A DNA stretch of 36,119 bases from Alphaproteobacteria bacterium (GTDB taxonomy: Bacteria > Pseudomonadota > Alphaproteobacteria > Acetobacterales > Acetobacteraceae): contig JAPLOH010000102.1 of assembly GCA_026400845.1 (NCBI GenBank), positions 1 to 36,119 on the forward strand, given 5' to 3'. Under the pieces are notes generated by a model. That model was not told the DNA's origin. It was given only the letters and a program-made list of their open reading frames with translations, and made no database searches. A program made the position numbers and the translations under genes. Below, piece by piece: positions 1-10,454 of this stretch (its first letter is position 1; each line of letters begins with the position of its first letter).

Positions 1-388
1 TCAGCTCGACGCCGACATACATCGTCATCATGTTGCTGGCCGACGCCATCAGCATCATGCCGGTGGCGGCGTAGAGGATCAGCACCGGGAATTCGAAGCG
101 CTGCATGTTCGCGTGCTCGTTATAGTCGAGCGCGACGATCACTCCGAGGCCGGCGGCGGCCAGGATCATCAGCTTGACGAACAGGCTGAACGCGTCGGCG
201 GTATACATCCCGCTGAAGCCGACGCCCGTGGGACCGGCGATCACCAGCACGGCGGTGAGCAGGAAAGCGCCGACGGTCAGCATCGAGCAGGCCTGGAACA
301 TGTCGCGCTTGTTGAGCACGCCGATCACCAGGATCGCCATGCCGCAGCAGGCGAGCACGAGTTCGGGGAGAGCCAGAATCCAGTTCAT
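1..388 (-). CDS. nuoN: NADH-quinone oxidoreductase subunit N (partial, C-terminus outside window)
   Basis: This is an antiporter-like membrane subunit of complex I, one of the proton-pumping modules of the membrane arm. Only the first 129 codons are present; the gene runs off the left edge. The visible protein starts MNWILALPELVLACCG and continues as hydrophobic segments, including a stretch resembling the NuoN TM3-TM4 region (MYTADAFSLFVKLMILAAAG). The ATG at 388-386 overlaps the nuoM TGA by 4 nt (ATGA), so it is translationally coupled as the last gene of the nuo order. Position after nuoM, hydrophobicity and N-terminal sequence all agree with NuoN. Confidence 0.93.
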   Translation of the reverse strand, partial: MNWILALPELVLACCGMAILVIGVLNKRDMFQACSMLTVGAFLLTAVLVIAGPTGVGFSGMYTADAFSLFVKLMILAAAGLGVIVALDYNEHANMQRFEFPVLILYAATGMMLMASASNMMTMYVGVEL

Positions 389-1908
389 CGGGCGAAAACC
401 CCGGCCAGTTTGGAGGTGGTAGCGAGCGCCGCGTGATGGTGGTCCACCATGGCGTTCACCGCGGCGTCAAAGAAGCCGGTGAAGCTCGAGGGGTAGACGC
501 CCATCCACAAGGTGAGGATGACCAGCGGGGCGAACACCATGACCTCCCGAGGCGAAAGATCGAGGATCGTCTTCAGGTCATCGCGCGTGATGACGCCGAA
601 GATCACCCGGCGGTAGAGGTAGAGCATGTAGGCGGCGCCGAGGATCATGCCGAGGCTGCCGAGGGCAGCGAGCCAGAAATTCACCTTGAAGGCGCCGACC
701 AGCACCAGGAATTCACCCACGAAGCCGGCCGTGCCGGGCAGGCCGCAGGAGGCCATGCTGAACAGCATGAAGGCAAAAGCGTATTTCGGCATCCGGCTGG
801 CGAGCCCGCCGTAGCGGGCGATCTCGCGGGAGTGGATCCGGTCATACACCACGCCGACGCAGAGGAAGAGCGCGGCCGAGACCACGCCATGCGAGAGCAT
901 CTGGAACAGCGCGCCCGCGATGCCCTGGGCATTCACCGTGAAGATGCCGATCGTCACCACGCCCATATGGGCCACCGATGAATAGGCGATCAGCTTCTTC
1001 ATGTCGGTCTGCGCGAAGGCGACGAGCGAGGTGTAGATCACCGCGACGATCGACAGCGTGTAGATGAAGGGCGCGAAATTCGCGGTCGCCACCGGCAGCA
1101 TCGGCACCGAGAAGCGCAGAAACCCGTAGGCCCCCATCTTCAGCAGCACGCCGGCAAGGATCACCGAGCCCGCAGTCGGCGCCTCAACGTGCGCATCCGG
1201 CAGCCAGGTGTGCACCGGCCACATCGGCACCTTCACCGCGAAGGAGGCGAAGAAGGCGATGAACAGCCAGGACTGCATGGTGACGGGGATATTGGTGTGC
1301 AGCAGGGTGACGATATCCGTCGTGCCCGCCTGATACCAGATCGCCAGCAGCGCCAGCAGCATCAGCACCGAGCCGGCCAGCGTGTAGAGGAAGAACTTGA
1401 TTGCCGCATACACGCGGCGCGGCCCGCCCCAGACGCCGATGATGAGATACATCGGGATCAGCACGCCCTCGAAGAACATGTAGAACACAATGGCGTCGAG
1501 CGCGGCGAACATGCCCACCATCATCGTCTCGAGGATGAGGAAGGCGATCATGTATTCGCGCACCCGGGTCTGGATGGCGTCCCAGCTTGCGAGGATGCAG
1601 ATCGGCGTCAGCGCGGTGGAGAGCAGCACGAACAGCACCGAAATGCCGTCCACCCCGAGCTTGTAGCTGATGCCCCATTGCGGCAGCCAGGCGGCGTTTT
1701 CGACGAATTGGAACCCGCCATCGGCCTGGTTGAACTTCACCCACAACACCAGCGAGAGCGCGAAGACGACGAGGCTGGTCCACAGCGCGCCCCAGCGGGC
1801 GTTACTGGCGACGGTCTCTTCGTCGCCGCGCACCGACATGAGGAACAGCACGCCGGCAATCGGCAGCCAGGTGACGAGCGAAAGGATGGGAAAGCCTGCG
1901 GCGTTCAT
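385..1908 (-). CDS. nuoM: NADH-quinone oxidoreductase subunit M
   Basis: This is a membrane antiporter-like subunit of complex I (507 aa, normal for NuoM). It has about 14 hydrophobic segments, with the conserved proton-channel signatures EGVLIPMYLIIG (Glu in a central helix) and TWLPDAHVEAPTAGSVILAG. The chosen start is the ATG at 1908, giving MNAAGFPILSLVTWLP. A GTG three codons upstream (1917-1915) would overlap the nuoL TGA as GTGA and is a real alternative; the open frame extends further upstream only as a shadow inside nuoL. It lies between nuoL and nuoN in the operon. Confidence 0.97.
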   Translation of the reverse strand: MNAAGFPILSLVTWLPIAGVLFLMSVRGDEETVASNARWGALWTSLVVFALSLVLWVKFNQADGGFQFVENAAWLPQWGISYKLGVDGISVLFVLLSTALTPICILASWDAIQTRVREYMIAFLILETMMVGMFAALDAIVFYMFFEGVLIPMYLIIGVWGGPRRVYAAIKFFLYTLAGSVLMLLALLAIWYQAGTTDIVTLLHTNIPVTMQSWLFIAFFASFAVKVPMWPVHTWLPDAHVEAPTAGSVILAGVLLKMGAYGFLRFSVPMLPVATANFAPFIYTLSIVAVIYTSLVAFAQTDMKKLIAYSSVAHMGVVTIGIFTVNAQGIAGALFQMLSHGVVSAALFLCVGVVYDRIHSREIARYGGLASRMPKYAFAFMLFSMASCGLPGTAGFVGEFLVLVGAFKVNFWLAALGSLGMILGAAYMLYLYRRVIFGVITRDDLKTILDLSPREVMVFAPLVILTLWMGVYPSSFTGFFDAAVNAMVDHHHAALATTSKLAGVFAR

Positions 1909-1913
1909 CGCAC

Positions 1914-3836
1914 TCACCGGAAGAGGAGAAACACGCTGACGAGCACAACGAGCCCGATCAGCATCGTGAAGGCATAGACCGCGATGGAGCCGGTCTGCAG
2001 CCGCGACGCACGGACCGAGCCGCCCGTCGTCAGTGAGGCGAGGCCGTTGGGGATGCCATCGATGATCGTGGCATCGCCCACCTGCCACAGACCGCGCGAT
2101 AGCGCGATCATCGGCCGAACAATCACCGCGTCATACAGCTCGTCGAAATACCATTTGTTCAGCAGGAACAAATAGATCGGACGGAACCGTCGGGCGAGCA
2201 GGGCCGGCACGTCGGGCATGCCGAGATACAGCGCATAGGCCACCGCAATCCCCGCGATGCCCGCGACGGTCGGCGCGAGGCCAACCCAGCGCGGCACCTC
2301 ATGCATCGCATGCAGCACGTGGTTCGCCGGGCCATTGAAGATCGAAGCGCCCCAGAAATGCTGCCAGTGTTCGCCGAGCAGCTGCTCATGGAAGGCCCAA
2401 CCGGTCAGCACCGCGCCGACTGCCAGCAGGATGAGCGGCACGGTCATCACCGCGGGGCTCTCATGGGCATGGTCATAGGCGTGCTGGTCGGCCGGCTTGC
2501 CGTGGAAGGTCATGATCAGCAGGCGCCACGAGTAGAAGGCGGTCAGGAACGCCGCGATCAGGCAGCACCAGAACCCATAGGTGCCGACCGCCGAATGCGC
2601 GGCATAGGCGACTTCGAGAATCGCGTCCTTCGAATAGAATCCGGCGAAGGGTGGCACGCCGGCCAGCGCCAGCGAACCGATCCACATCACGGCCGCGGTG
2701 AGCGGGATTTTCCGCGCCAGCCCGCCCATCTTGCGGATGTCCTGCTCGTCGGACATCGCGTGGATCACCGAGCCGGCGGAGAGGAACAGCAGTGCCTTGA
2801 AGAAGGCATGCGTCAGAAGATGGAACACCGAGGCCTGATAGGCGCCGACGCCGGCGGCGACGAACATGTAGCCGAGCTGCGAACAGGTCGAGTAGGCGAT
2901 GATGCGTTTGATGTCGTTCTGCACGCAGCCGACGGTGGCGGCGAACAGCGCTGTCGAAGCGCCCATGAAGGTAATGAAGCCGAGCGCACCCGGCGCGAAT
3001 TCCAGCACCGGAGAGAAACGCGCCACCAGGAACACGCCGGCGGTCACCATCGTCGCGGCATGGATGAGGGCGGAAACCGGGGTCGGCCCCTCCATCGCGT
3101 CGGGCAGCCACACATGCAGGCCGAGTTGTGCCGATTTGCCCATCGCGCCGATGAACAACAGGATTCCGATTACCTCGAAGGCCGGCCACTTGCCGAACAG
3201 CACGTAGGTGTCGGCCTGGTGCTTGGCGACGGAGGCGAAGATCGTGCTGAACTCGATCGAGCCGAAGGTGACGAATACCAGCGCGATACCGAGCGCGAAG
3301 CCGAGATCGCCCACGCGGTTGACCAGGAAGGCCTTGATCGCCGCGGCGCAGGCGGAGGGCTTGTGATACCAGAAGCCGATCAGCAGGTAGCTGGCCAGCC
3401 CCACGCCTTCCCAGCCGAAGAACAGCTGCAGCAGGTTATCCGCGGTCACCAGCATCAGCATCGCGAAGCTGAACAGCGAGAGGTAGGAGAAGAACCGCGC
3501 GATCGAGTTGTCGTGGCTCATGTAGCCGACACTGTAGATATGGATCAGCGTGGCGACGCAGGTGACCATCGCCACCATCACGGCGGAGAGCGTGTCGTAG
3601 CGCAGTGCCCAGGCGACGTGGAAATCGCCGGAGTCGATCCAGGTGGCGATATGCACCGAGCCGGCGTGCCCGCCGCCATAGGCCAGGCTGACGAAGGAAG
3701 CGACGCCGCAGACCGAGGCCAGGATCATGCAGAAGATGGTGACGGCCTGGGCGGCGCGGTCGCCGATGGCGCGGCCGAACAGGCCGGCGATGGCGGAGCC
3801 GAGGAGCGGCGCGAAGACGGCAATCGAATAGAGCAT
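1914..3836 (-). CDS. nuoL: NADH-quinone oxidoreductase subunit L
   Basis: This is the distal antiporter-like subunit of complex I (640 aa), which carries the long lateral helix at its C-terminus in the family. The sequence shows the NuoL signatures FFGWEGVGLASYLLIGFW and HVWLPDAMEGPTPVSALIHAA, plus a hydrophobic C-terminal helix ending VVLVSVFLLFR. The ATG at 3836 lies 4 nt after the nuoK stop. Its Shine-Dalgarno (GAAGGG) is formed by the last two nuoK codons. Start, length and context are all standard. Confidence 0.98.
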   Translation of the reverse strand: MLYSIAVFAPLLGSAIAGLFGRAIGDRAAQAVTIFCMILASVCGVASFVSLAYGGGHAGSVHIATWIDSGDFHVAWALRYDTLSAVMVAMVTCVATLIHIYSVGYMSHDNSIARFFSYLSLFSFAMLMLVTADNLLQLFFGWEGVGLASYLLIGFWYHKPSACAAAIKAFLVNRVGDLGFALGIALVFVTFGSIEFSTIFASVAKHQADTYVLFGKWPAFEVIGILLFIGAMGKSAQLGLHVWLPDAMEGPTPVSALIHAATMVTAGVFLVARFSPVLEFAPGALGFITFMGASTALFAATVGCVQNDIKRIIAYSTCSQLGYMFVAAGVGAYQASVFHLLTHAFFKALLFLSAGSVIHAMSDEQDIRKMGGLARKIPLTAAVMWIGSLALAGVPPFAGFYSKDAILEVAYAAHSAVGTYGFWCCLIAAFLTAFYSWRLLIMTFHGKPADQHAYDHAHESPAVMTVPLILLAVGAVLTGWAFHEQLLGEHWQHFWGASIFNGPANHVLHAMHEVPRWVGLAPTVAGIAGIAVAYALYLGMPDVPALLARRFRPIYLFLLNKWYFDELYDAVIVRPMIALSRGLWQVGDATIIDGIPNGLASLTTGGSVRASRLQTGSIAVYAFTMLIGLVVLVSVFLLFR

Positions 3837-3840
3837 GCGC

Positions 3841-4152
3841 TCAGCCCTTCATCATATTGACGTCCTCGACCTCGATCGAGCCGCGGTTGCGGAAGTAGAT
3901 CACGACGATGGCGAGGCCGATGGCCGCCTCGGCGGCCGCCACGGTCAGCACGAACATGGCCAGAATTTGCCCGGCGAGATCACCAAGGGCAGCCGAGAAG
4001 GCCACGAGGTTGAGGTTCACGGCGAGGAGGATCAGCTCAACCGACATCAGGATGACGATAACGTTCTTCCGGTTGAGGAAAATGCCGAAAATCCCCATCA
4101 CCAGCAGCAGGGCGCTGACGGTGAGGTAATGGCCGAGGCCGACCGCGAGCAT
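3841..4152 (-). CDS. nuoK: NADH-quinone oxidoreductase subunit K
   Basis: This small membrane subunit of complex I (103 aa, three transmembrane helices) is part of the proton path near the quinone site. The two conserved membrane glutamates are visible, in [14 protein letters not shown] and in the [13 protein letters not shown] helix. The ATG at 4152 overlaps the nuoJ TGA by one base (TGATG), typical of nuoJ-nuoK coupling. The last codons (Met-Lys-Gly) also supply the ribosome-binding site of nuoL. Confidence 0.97.
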   Translation of the reverse strand: MLAVGLGHYLTVSALLLVMGIFGIFLNRKNVIVILMSVELILLAVNLNLVAFSAALGDLAGQILAMFVLTVAAAEAAIGLAIVVIYFRNRGSIEVEDVNMMKG

Positions 4153-4865
4153 CAGTGATGTCCCCCAGCACTTGAATGATCGCCATGGTGCGCGTCGTGG
4201 TGTTCGTCATGCGCAGCGGCCACCGGCTCCGGCGCCTTCGGGCGGTAGATGCCAAGCTCACCGATGCCGGCGCCGCTGCGTGCATCGACCAGCACCAGCG
4301 TATCGGCCGGCGTGCGGTTGGTCTGCGCGCTGATGTTCTGCTTGCGGGTCAGCCCGCGGTCGCGCAGCGTCAGCACGATGGCGCCGATCATCGCCACCAG
4401 CAGGATCATGCCGGAGGCCTGGAAGATCAGCACGTAGTCCGTATAGATCAGCTTGCCGAGCTGCACCGTGTTGCTGGTGTTGGCGGCGATCGGGGCGAAG
4501 CGCAGGTTCATCGCGTCCGGCGCCATTTTCCAGCCGCCGAGCACCATCGCCAGTTCCGCCAGCAGCACCACGCCGACCGCGAGGCCAACCGGGAGGTAGC
4601 GCTGGAAGCCCTCGCGCAGCTGCGCGAAGTTGATATCCAGCATCATCACCACGAAGAGGAACAGCACCGCGACCGCGCCGACATAGACGATGACCAGCGT
4701 CATCGCCAGGAACTCGGCGCCGGCCAGCACGAACAGCGCCGAGGCGTTGAAGAAGGCGAGGATGAGGAACAACACCGAATGGACCGGGTTGCGCGAACTC
4801 ACCACCATGCCGGCCGAAACCAGCAGCACGCCAGCGAAGGCGTAGAACGCGAGGGCTGCGATCAT
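4152..4865 (-). CDS. nuoJ: NADH-quinone oxidoreductase subunit J, with His-rich C-terminal tail
   Basis: This is a membrane subunit of complex I (237 aa from the ATG at 4865). The N-terminal part has five hydrophobic segments and family signatures such as [20 protein letters not shown] and [20 protein letters not shown]. The body ends in a hydrophobic segment ([18 protein letters not shown]). After this a hydrophilic tail of about 60 residues follows, and its last 19 residues contain eight histidines with interspersed Asp/Glu. The start was chosen for the [13 protein letters not shown]-terminus and its position 8 nt after the nuoI stop; the frame stays open upstream into nuoI only as a shadow. 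The stop overlaps the nuoK start. Confidence 0.96.
   Translation of the reverse strand: MIAALAFYAFAGVLLVSAGMVVSSRNPVHSVLFLILAFFNASALFVLAGAEFLAMTLVIVYVGAVAVLFLFVVMMLDINFAQLREGFQRYLPVGLAVGVVLLAELAMVLGGWKMAPDAMNLRFAPIAANTSNTVQLGKLIYTDYVLIFQASGMILLVAMIGAIVLTLRDRGLTRKQNISAQTNRTPADTLVLVDARSGAGIGELGIYRPKAPEPVAAAHDEHHDAHHGDHSSAGGHH
4155..4211 (-). other. Histidine-rich C-terminal segment of NuoJ
   Basis: The last 19 codons of nuoJ before the stop encode eight histidines in pairs and singles, with Asp and Glu between them ([12 protein letters not shown], final HH). This is a low-complexity, potentially metal-binding or pH-buffering tail outside the conserved membrane domain. E. coli NuoJ is shorter and, as I remember it, lacks such a tail. 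Which side of the membrane the tail faces was not established. Confidence 0.7.
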
Positions 4866-4872
4866 GGCGCGC

Positions 4873-5361
4873 TCACCGGTACGGCGCGTCGAGTTCGAGG
4901 CGCCGCGCGAGCTCGGGCTCCCAACGGTCGCCATTCGCGAGCAGCTTGTCCTTGTTGTACATCAGCTCCTCGCGGGTCTCGGTGGCGAACTCGAAGTTCG
5001 GCCCCTCGACGATGGCATCCACCGGGCAGGCCTCTTCGCAGAGCCCGCAATAGATGCACTTCGTCATGTCGATGTCGTAGCGCGTGGTGCGGCGCGAGCC
5101 GTCATCGCGCGGCTCGGCCTCGATGGTGATGGCCTGGGCGGGGCACACTGCCTCGCACAGCTTGCAGGCGATGCAGCGCTCTTCGCCGTTGGGATAGCGG
5201 CGCAGCGCGTGCTCGCCCTTGAAGCGTGGCGAAATCGGCCCCTTCTCGTAGGGGTAGTTGATGGTCACCTTGCGCTTGAAGAAATAGCGCAGCGTGCGCG
5301 CCATGCCGCTGGCAAGCTCGGCCAGCAGGAATGTCCGCGCGGTGCGGTCGAGGAATGCCAT
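4873..5361 (-). CDS. nuoI: NADH-quinone oxidoreductase subunit I (two 4Fe-4S clusters)
   Basis: This peripheral-arm subunit of complex I (162 aa) carries clusters N6a and N6b, which pass electrons toward N2 in NuoB. Two complete ferredoxin motifs are present: C63, C66, C69, C73 and C102, C105, C108, C112 ([12 protein letters not shown] and [12 protein letters not shown]). The N-terminal amphipathic region ([23 protein letters not shown]) matches the family. It starts 42 nt after the nuoH stop, the largest gap in the operon, with GGAG about 8 nt before the ATG. Confidence 0.98.
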   Translation of the reverse strand: MAFLDRTARTFLLAELASGMARTLRYFFKRKVTINYPYEKGPISPRFKGEHALRRYPNGEERCIACKLCEAVCPAQAITIEAEPRDDGSRRTTRYDIDMTKCIYCGLCEEACPVDAIVEGPNFEFATETREELMYNKDKLLANGDRWEPELARRLELDAPYR

Positions 5362-5403
5362 CAGCAGGCTCCGTTGCGTGCGGCGAGATCAGGCGACCCG
5401 GGG

Positions 5404-6444
5404 TTAAGCTGCATGGGGCAGCCATCCCATGAACACCAGCACGCCGGCGACGAGGACGAGGTAGAACAGCGAGAACGGCAGGAACACCTTCCAACCCAAG
5501 CGCATGAGCTGATCGTAGCGGTAGCGCGGAAACGTCGCGCGCACCCACAGGAAGCAGAACAAAATCATGCAGACTTTGAGGATGAACCAGATCGGCCCGG
5601 GGATGAGCATGAACAGCTCACCCGCGATGGTGCCCTGGAACGGCGCAAGCCAACCGCCGAGGAACAGGATGGTCGTCATCGACGACATCAGGATCATGTT
5701 GGCGTATTCGCCGAGGAAGAACAGCGCAAAGGACATCGAGCTGTATTCGACGAAGAAGCCGGCGACAATTTCCGACTCGCCCTCGGGGATGTCGAACGGC
5801 GAGCGGTTGGTCTCGGCCAGCGTAGAGATGAAGAACATGATGAACATCGGGAAGAGCGGAATGGCGAACCACACCGTCTTCTGCGCGTTCACGATGGCCG
5901 TCAGGTTCAGGCTGCCGGCGCAAACCAGCACGGTGACCATGATGAAGCCCATCGAGACTTCGTAGGACACCATCTGCGCCGCCGAGCGCAGCGCGCCGAG
6001 AAAGGCGTATTTCGAGTTCGATGCCCAGCCCGCGATGATCACGCCGTAGACGCCGAGCGAGGAGATGGCGAAGAGGTAGAGCACGCCGACATTGATGTCC
6101 GCGATCGCCCAGCCGTCATTCACCGGGATCACCGCCCAGGCGATCATGGCGAGCCCGAAGGTCAGCATCGGCGCCATCAGGAACAGCGCCGGGCTGGCGC
6201 CCGAGGGGATCACCGTCTCTTTGAACATCATCTTGATCGCGTCGGCGAAGGGCTGGAACAGGCCGAAGGGGCCGACCACGTTGGGCCCCCGTCGAAGCTG
6301 CATCGCGCCCAGCACCTTGCGCTCGGCATAGGTGAGGTAGGCCACACCGATCAGCAACGGCACCAGCAGCGCCAGCGCCTTGATCACCGTCAGCACCAGA
6401 ATGCCGAAGGGAGTTTTGAGGAATTCCAGGAGGATATCGACCAT
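5404..6444 (-). CDS. nuoH: NADH-quinone oxidoreductase subunit H
   Basis: This membrane subunit of complex I (346 aa) forms most of the quinone-binding chamber at the junction of the two arms. Conserved stretches are clear: [36 protein letters not shown], and the acidic loop [14 protein letters not shown]. The start at 6444 ([14 protein letters not shown]) sits 5 nt after the nuoG TAG. Its Shine-Dalgarno GGAG overlaps that stop codon (GGAGTAG). The frame extends 17 codons further upstream but that part belongs to nuoG. Confidence 0.98.
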   Translation of the reverse strand: MVDILLEFLKTPFGILVLTVIKALALLVPLLIGVAYLTYAERKVLGAMQLRRGPNVVGPFGLFQPFADAIKMMFKETVIPSGASPALFLMAPMLTFGLAMIAWAVIPVNDGWAIADINVGVLYLFAISSLGVYGVIIAGWASNSKYAFLGALRSAAQMVSYEVSMGFIMVTVLVCAGSLNLTAIVNAQKTVWFAIPLFPMFIMFFISTLAETNRSPFDIPEGESEIVAGFFVEYSSMSFALFFLGEYANMILMSSMTTILFLGGWLAPFQGTIAGELFMLIPGPIWFILKVCMILFCFLWVRATFPRYRYDQLMRLGWKVFLPFSLFYLVLVAGVLVFMGWLPHAA

Positions 6445-6449
6445 CGCGC

Positions 6450-8510
6450 CTACTCCGCCGCGGCCTGGAGGGGCGCGACATAAGTCGCGGTGCACGCGGC
6501 CATGGTCGGGCTCGCGCGGCTGATCGGGTCGGTCTGATAGTAGTTCGGCACCGCGTCGACGAATTTGCCGTTGCCGACAATGCCGCCCATCGCTGATGGG
6601 CCGGAGGTATCGGTGCAGCCGAAGCGCGGCAGGATGTCGAGCCGGGCGAACACCGGGTTCACCACCTCCAGCCGGGCGCGCAGCGCCTCGATGGTGTCAT
6701 AAGGTAGCGGCTTGCCAGTGTAGCCGCTGAAGGCGCGCAATATTTTCCAATCCTCCCGCGCCTCGCCCGGCGGGTAGATCGCAAGCTGGCCGCGCTGCAC
6801 CCGGCCCTCGGTGTTCACGTAGGTGCCGTCCTTCTCGGTATAGGCGGCACCGGGCAGGATCACGTCGGCCCGGGCGGCGCCGGCATCGCCGTGATGGCCT
6901 TGATAGATCACGAAGGTGTCGGCACCGGTGCGCGCGGTGTCGAGCGAGTCAGCGCCCAGCAGCCACTGCGCGGCCACCCCGCCGCCCATCATGGCGGCGA
7001 CGTCCTTGGCCCCATTGCCCGGAACGAAGCCGAGGTCGAGCGCGCCGACGCGGGCGGCCGCGGTGTGCAGCATGTTGAAGCCGTGCCAAGCGTCGCTGAG
7101 CGCACCCACCGCGGCCGCAATTTGCCAGCAGGCCGCCAGCACCGCCGCCCCGTCGGCGCGACGCAGCGCGCCTTGGCCGACGATGATCATCGGCTTGCTC
7201 GCCGCCTTCAGCGTCGCGGCGAAGGGGTGCGAGCCATCGATCAGCGACGCCAGCACATCGGGTGAATCGCCCAGGTTGTCCGTCGCATAGGTCAGATCCG
7301 CCGGCGACGCGATCACCGCGATCGGCAGGCGCGAGGCGCGGCGGCGCTTGAGGATGCGGGCATTGACCAGCGGCGCCTCGCGGCGCGGGTTGGAGCCGAC
7401 GATGAGGATGGCGTCGGCCTCCTCGATCCCGGCGATGGAGGTGTTGAAGGTGTAGAAATCCCGCCGCGTGGAATCGATCGCCGCGCCATCCACCCGGCAA
7501 TCGATATTGGCCGAACCCAGCGAGACCATCAACTCCTTCAGCGCCAGCATGCTCTCGGCATCGGCAAGGTCCCCGGCGATGGCGCCAATCCGCTCGCCGG
7601 CGACACCTTTGAGCCTGGCGTCGATCGCCGCGAACGCGTCCGTCCAGGCCGCCTTTTGCAATTTGCCGTCGCGCTTCACCCATACGCTGTCGAGCCGGCG
7701 GCGCTTCAGCCCGTCAATCGCGAAGCGGCCCTTGTCGGCCAGCCACTCCTCGTTGACGTCCTCATTGAGGCGGGGCAGCACGCGCAGCACTTCCGGCCCG
7801 CGCGCATCGATGCGGATATTGGTGCCCACCGCGTCCAGCACGTCGATACTGTCGGTTTTCTTCAGCTCCCAGGAGCGGGCGACGAAGGCGTAGGGCTTGG
7901 AGGTGAGCGCGCCGACCGGGCAGATGTCGATCAGATTGCCGGAAAGCTCCGAGGTCAGCGCCATCTCGACGTAGGTGCCGACCTCCATCGTCTCGCCGCG
8001 CGCGGTGGCGCCAAGCTCCGGCGTACCGGCGATTTCGGCGGAGAAGCGGATGCAGCGGGTGCACTGGATGCAGCGCGTCATCACCGTCTTGACCAGCGGA
8101 CCGAGGTCCTTGTCCTTCACGGCGCGCTTGGCCTCGGTGTAGCGCGAGCTGTCGCGCCCGTAGCCCACCGCCTGGTCCTGCAGATCGCACTCGCCGCCCT
8201 GGTCGCAGATCGGGCAATCCAGCGGGTGGTTGATGAGCAGGAACTCCATGACCCCCGCCCGACCCGCCTTCACCATCGGCGTGTCGGTATGAACGACCAT
8301 GCCCTCGTTGACCGGATAGGCGCAGGAAGCAAACGGCTTCGGCGGCGCCTTTTCGATTTCCACCAGGCACATGCGGCAATTGCCGGCGACCGAGAGGCGC
8401 TCATGGTAGCAGAAGCGCGGCACTTCCTTGCCGGCGGCCTCGCAGGCCTGCAGCACGTTGGAACCGGGCGGAACGTCGACAACGATACCGTCGACCGTGA
8501 CCTTGACCAT
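6450..8510 (-). CDS. nuoG: NADH-quinone oxidoreductase subunit G
   Basis: This is the large Fe-S subunit of the complex I peripheral arm (686 aa). In order: an N-terminal 2Fe-2S ferredoxin domain with C34, C45, C48 and C63; the His-Cys3 cluster motif H95, C99, C102, C108; a 4Fe-4S motif C147, C150, C153 with C197; then a molybdopterin-oxidoreductase-like domain without the cofactor in this family. The extra N7 cysteine motif found in E. coli and Thermus is not seen after residue 200, the usual state in alphaproteobacteria and mitochondria. The ATG at 8510 follows GGAGTAAGG, in which TAA is the nuoF stop. Confidence 0.98.
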   Translation of the reverse strand: MVKVTVDGIVVDVPPGSNVLQACEAAGKEVPRFCYHERLSVAGNCRMCLVEIEKAPPKPFASCAYPVNEGMVVHTDTPMVKAGRAGVMEFLLINHPLDCPICDQGGECDLQDQAVGYGRDSSRYTEAKRAVKDKDLGPLVKTVMTRCIQCTRCIRFSAEIAGTPELGATARGETMEVGTYVEMALTSELSGNLIDICPVGALTSKPYAFVARSWELKKTDSIDVLDAVGTNIRIDARGPEVLRVLPRLNEDVNEEWLADKGRFAIDGLKRRRLDSVWVKRDGKLQKAAWTDAFAAIDARLKGVAGERIGAIAGDLADAESMLALKELMVSLGSANIDCRVDGAAIDSTRRDFYTFNTSIAGIEEADAILIVGSNPRREAPLVNARILKRRRASRLPIAVIASPADLTYATDNLGDSPDVLASLIDGSHPFAATLKAASKPMIIVGQGALRRADGAAVLAACWQIAAAVGALSDAWHGFNMLHTAAARVGALDLGFVPGNGAKDVAAMMGGGVAAQWLLGADSLDTARTGADTFVIYQGHHGDAGAARADVILPGAAYTEKDGTYVNTEGRVQRGQLAIYPPGEAREDWKILRAFSGYTGKPLPYDTIEALRARLEVVNPVFARLDILPRFGCTDTSGPSAMGGIVGNGKFVDAVPNYYQTDPISRASPTMAACTATYVAPLQAAAE

Positions 8511-8515
8511 CTGCC

Positions 8516-9811
8516 TTACTCCGCGGCCAGCGGCATCGACCGCCCAGCCTTGTAAGCCCGAATGCGCTCTTCCATCATCGGACGGAAATTCTTGATCAGG
8601 CCCTGGATCGGCCACGCCGCCGCGTCACCGAGGGCACAGATCGTGTGCCCCTCGATCTGCCGCGTCACCTGCTCCAGCGTGTCGATCTCCTCGATCGTCG
8701 CGCGGCCCTGCACCATGCGGTTCATCACCCGCATCATCCAGCCGGTGCCTTCGCGGCACGGCGTGCACTGGCCGCAGCTCTCATGCTTGTAGAACTGGCT
8801 GAGCCGGGCGATCGCCTTGATCACGTCGGTCGACTTGTCCATCACGATCACCGCGGCGGTGCCGAGACCGGATTTGACGGCGCGCAGGCTGTCGAAATCC
8901 ATCAGCATCGTGTCGCAGGTCGCCTTGTTGATCAGCGGCACCGAGGCGCCGCCGGGGATCACCGCCAGCAGATTGTCCCAGCCGCCGCGCACGCCGCCGG
9001 CGTATTTCTCGATCAGTTCCTTGAGGGGGATGCCAAGCTCCTCCTCCACGTTGCACGGCTTGTTCACATGGCCGGAGATGCAGAACAGCTTGGTCCCCGC
9101 GTTGTTCGGCCGCCCCAGTCCGGTGAACCAGGCGGCGCCGCGGCGCAGGATGGTCGGCGCCACCGCGATGCTCTCGACGTTGTTCACCGTGGTCGGGCAA
9201 CCATAGAGCCCCATGGCGGCGGGGAATGGCGGCTTCAGGCGCGGCATGCCCTTCTTGCCTTCGAGGCTCTCGATCAGCGCCGTCTCTTCGCCGCAGATAT
9301 AGGCGCCGGCGCCACGATGCAGGTAGCAGTCGAACGCCCAGCCGGAACCGCAGGCATCGGGGCCGATCAGCCCGGCCTCATAGGCCTCGTCGATGGCCTG
9401 CTGGAGCGCCACCGCCTCGTTGTAGAACTCGCCGCGCACATAGATATAGGCGGCATGGGCGCCCATCGCGAAGGAGGCGAGCAGGCAGCCCTCGACCAGC
9501 TTATGCGGGTCGTGCCTGAGTATGTCGCGGTCCTTGCAAGTGCCCGGCTCGCTCTCGTCGGCGTTGACCACCAGATAATGCGGCAGCTTGCCGATGGCCT
9601 TGGGCATGAAGGACCATTTGAGCCCGGTCGGGAAACCCGCGCCGCCACGGCCGCGCAGGCCTGAGGCTTTCATCTCCTCGACGATCGCCTCGCGCCCCCG
9701 CGCGATGATCGCCTTGGTGCCGTCCCAGTCGCCGCGCGCGCGGGCGCCGGTGAGGCCAGGGTCACCAATTCCGTAGAGATTGGTGAAAATCCGGTCGGCA
9801 TCGCTCAGCAT
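8516..9811 (-). CDS. nuoF: NADH-quinone oxidoreductase subunit F (NADH- and FMN-binding)
   Basis: This subunit oxidises NADH through FMN and passes electrons to cluster N3 (431 aa). Glycine-rich nucleotide-binding segments are visible: [16 protein letters not shown] (about residues 51-66) and [19 protein letters not shown] (about 168-185). The 4Fe-4S ligands are C346, C349, C352 ([14 protein letters not shown]) and C392 (HTICALGDA). The start at 9811 ([14 protein letters not shown]) is 4 nt after the nuoE TAA, with GGAG immediately before that stop acting as ribosome-binding site. Confidence 0.98.
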   Translation of the reverse strand: MLSDADRIFTNLYGIGDPGLTGARARGDWDGTKAIIARGREAIVEEMKASGLRGRGGAGFPTGLKWSFMPKAIGKLPHYLVVNADESEPGTCKDRDILRHDPHKLVEGCLLASFAMGAHAAYIYVRGEFYNEAVALQQAIDEAYEAGLIGPDACGSGWAFDCYLHRGAGAYICGEETALIESLEGKKGMPRLKPPFPAAMGLYGCPTTVNNVESIAVAPTILRRGAAWFTGLGRPNNAGTKLFCISGHVNKPCNVEEELGIPLKELIEKYAGGVRGGWDNLLAVIPGGASVPLINKATCDTMLMDFDSLRAVKSGLGTAAVIVMDKSTDVIKAIARLSQFYKHESCGQCTPCREGTGWMMRVMNRMVQGRATIEEIDTLEQVTRQIEGHTICALGDAAAWPIQGLIKNFRPMMEERIRAYKAGRSMPLAAE

Positions 9812-9815
9812 CGTC

Positions 9816-10451
9816 TTACTCCGCCCCGGCACTGGTAGATGGGAAGTTGAGCGTGGTCAGCGTGGTCGGTCCGCCCTCGGGCGCCGAAGTCTGGCGGCCC
9901 GTCACCGAGCCGGGCTTGGGATACTCGCCGCGCTTGAGCGCCGCGAGTAGCGCCTCGGTGCTTTCCGCGTCCATGTCCTCGAAGAAATCGTCGTTCACCT
10001 GCAGGATCGGCGCGTTCACGCAGGCGCCGACGCATTCCACCTCGGTCATGGTGAACAGCCCGTCGGCGCTGGTTTCCTTCCAGCCCTTGATCCCCGTCGC
10101 CTTGCGGCACGCCGCCACCACCTCGTCGGAGCCGCGCAGCCAGCACGGCGTCGTCGTGCAGAGCTGAAGATGGTACTTGCCCACCGGCTGCATGTTGAAC
10201 ATGAGGTAGAAGGTCGCGACCTCGTAGACACGGATCGGCGGCATGTCGAGGCGCGCGGCGATGACATCCATTGCGACGCGCGGGATCCACGCGCTGCCGG
10301 TGGCGCGGCCCATCTGGCGCTGCGCCAGATCGAGCAGCGGCAGCACGGCGCTGGCCTGTTTGCCCGCGGGATATTTCGCCATCACCGTAGTGATCTTGGC
10401 CTCGCTCTCGGCGTCGAACGCGAAAGCGGTGGGTTCGGCATGCTCGGTCAT
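9816..10451 (-). CDS. nuoE: NADH-quinone oxidoreductase subunit E (24-kDa type, 2Fe-2S)
   Basis: This thioredoxin-fold subunit (211 aa) carries cluster N1a and pairs with NuoF in the NADH dehydrogenase module. The four ligands are seen as C98 and C103 (CTTTPC) and C140 and C144 (CVGAC). The C-terminal ~35 residues (after [10 protein letters not shown]) are low complexity, rich in Pro/Thr/Ser, and end Ala-Glu-stop. The ATG at 10451 is preceded by AGGTAAGCC, in which TAA is the nuoD stop. Confidence 0.97.
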   Translation of the reverse strand: MTEHAEPTAFAFDAESEAKITTVMAKYPAGKQASAVLPLLDLAQRQMGRATGSAWIPRVAMDVIAARLDMPPIRVYEVATFYLMFNMQPVGKYHLQLCTTTPCWLRGSDEVVAACRKATGIKGWKETSADGLFTMTEVECVGACVNAPILQVNDDFFEDMDAESTEALLAALKRGEYPKPGSVTGRQTSAPEGGPTTLTTLNFPSTSAGAE

Positions 10452-10454
10452 GGC

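Noticed and set aside
2301-3860. 519-codon open frame antisense to nuoL
   Set aside because: It mirrors nuoL codon positions in high-GC DNA; the translation is charged low-complexity (Glu/Arg/His/Gln-rich) with no domain, and the opposite strand encodes an unambiguous NuoL.
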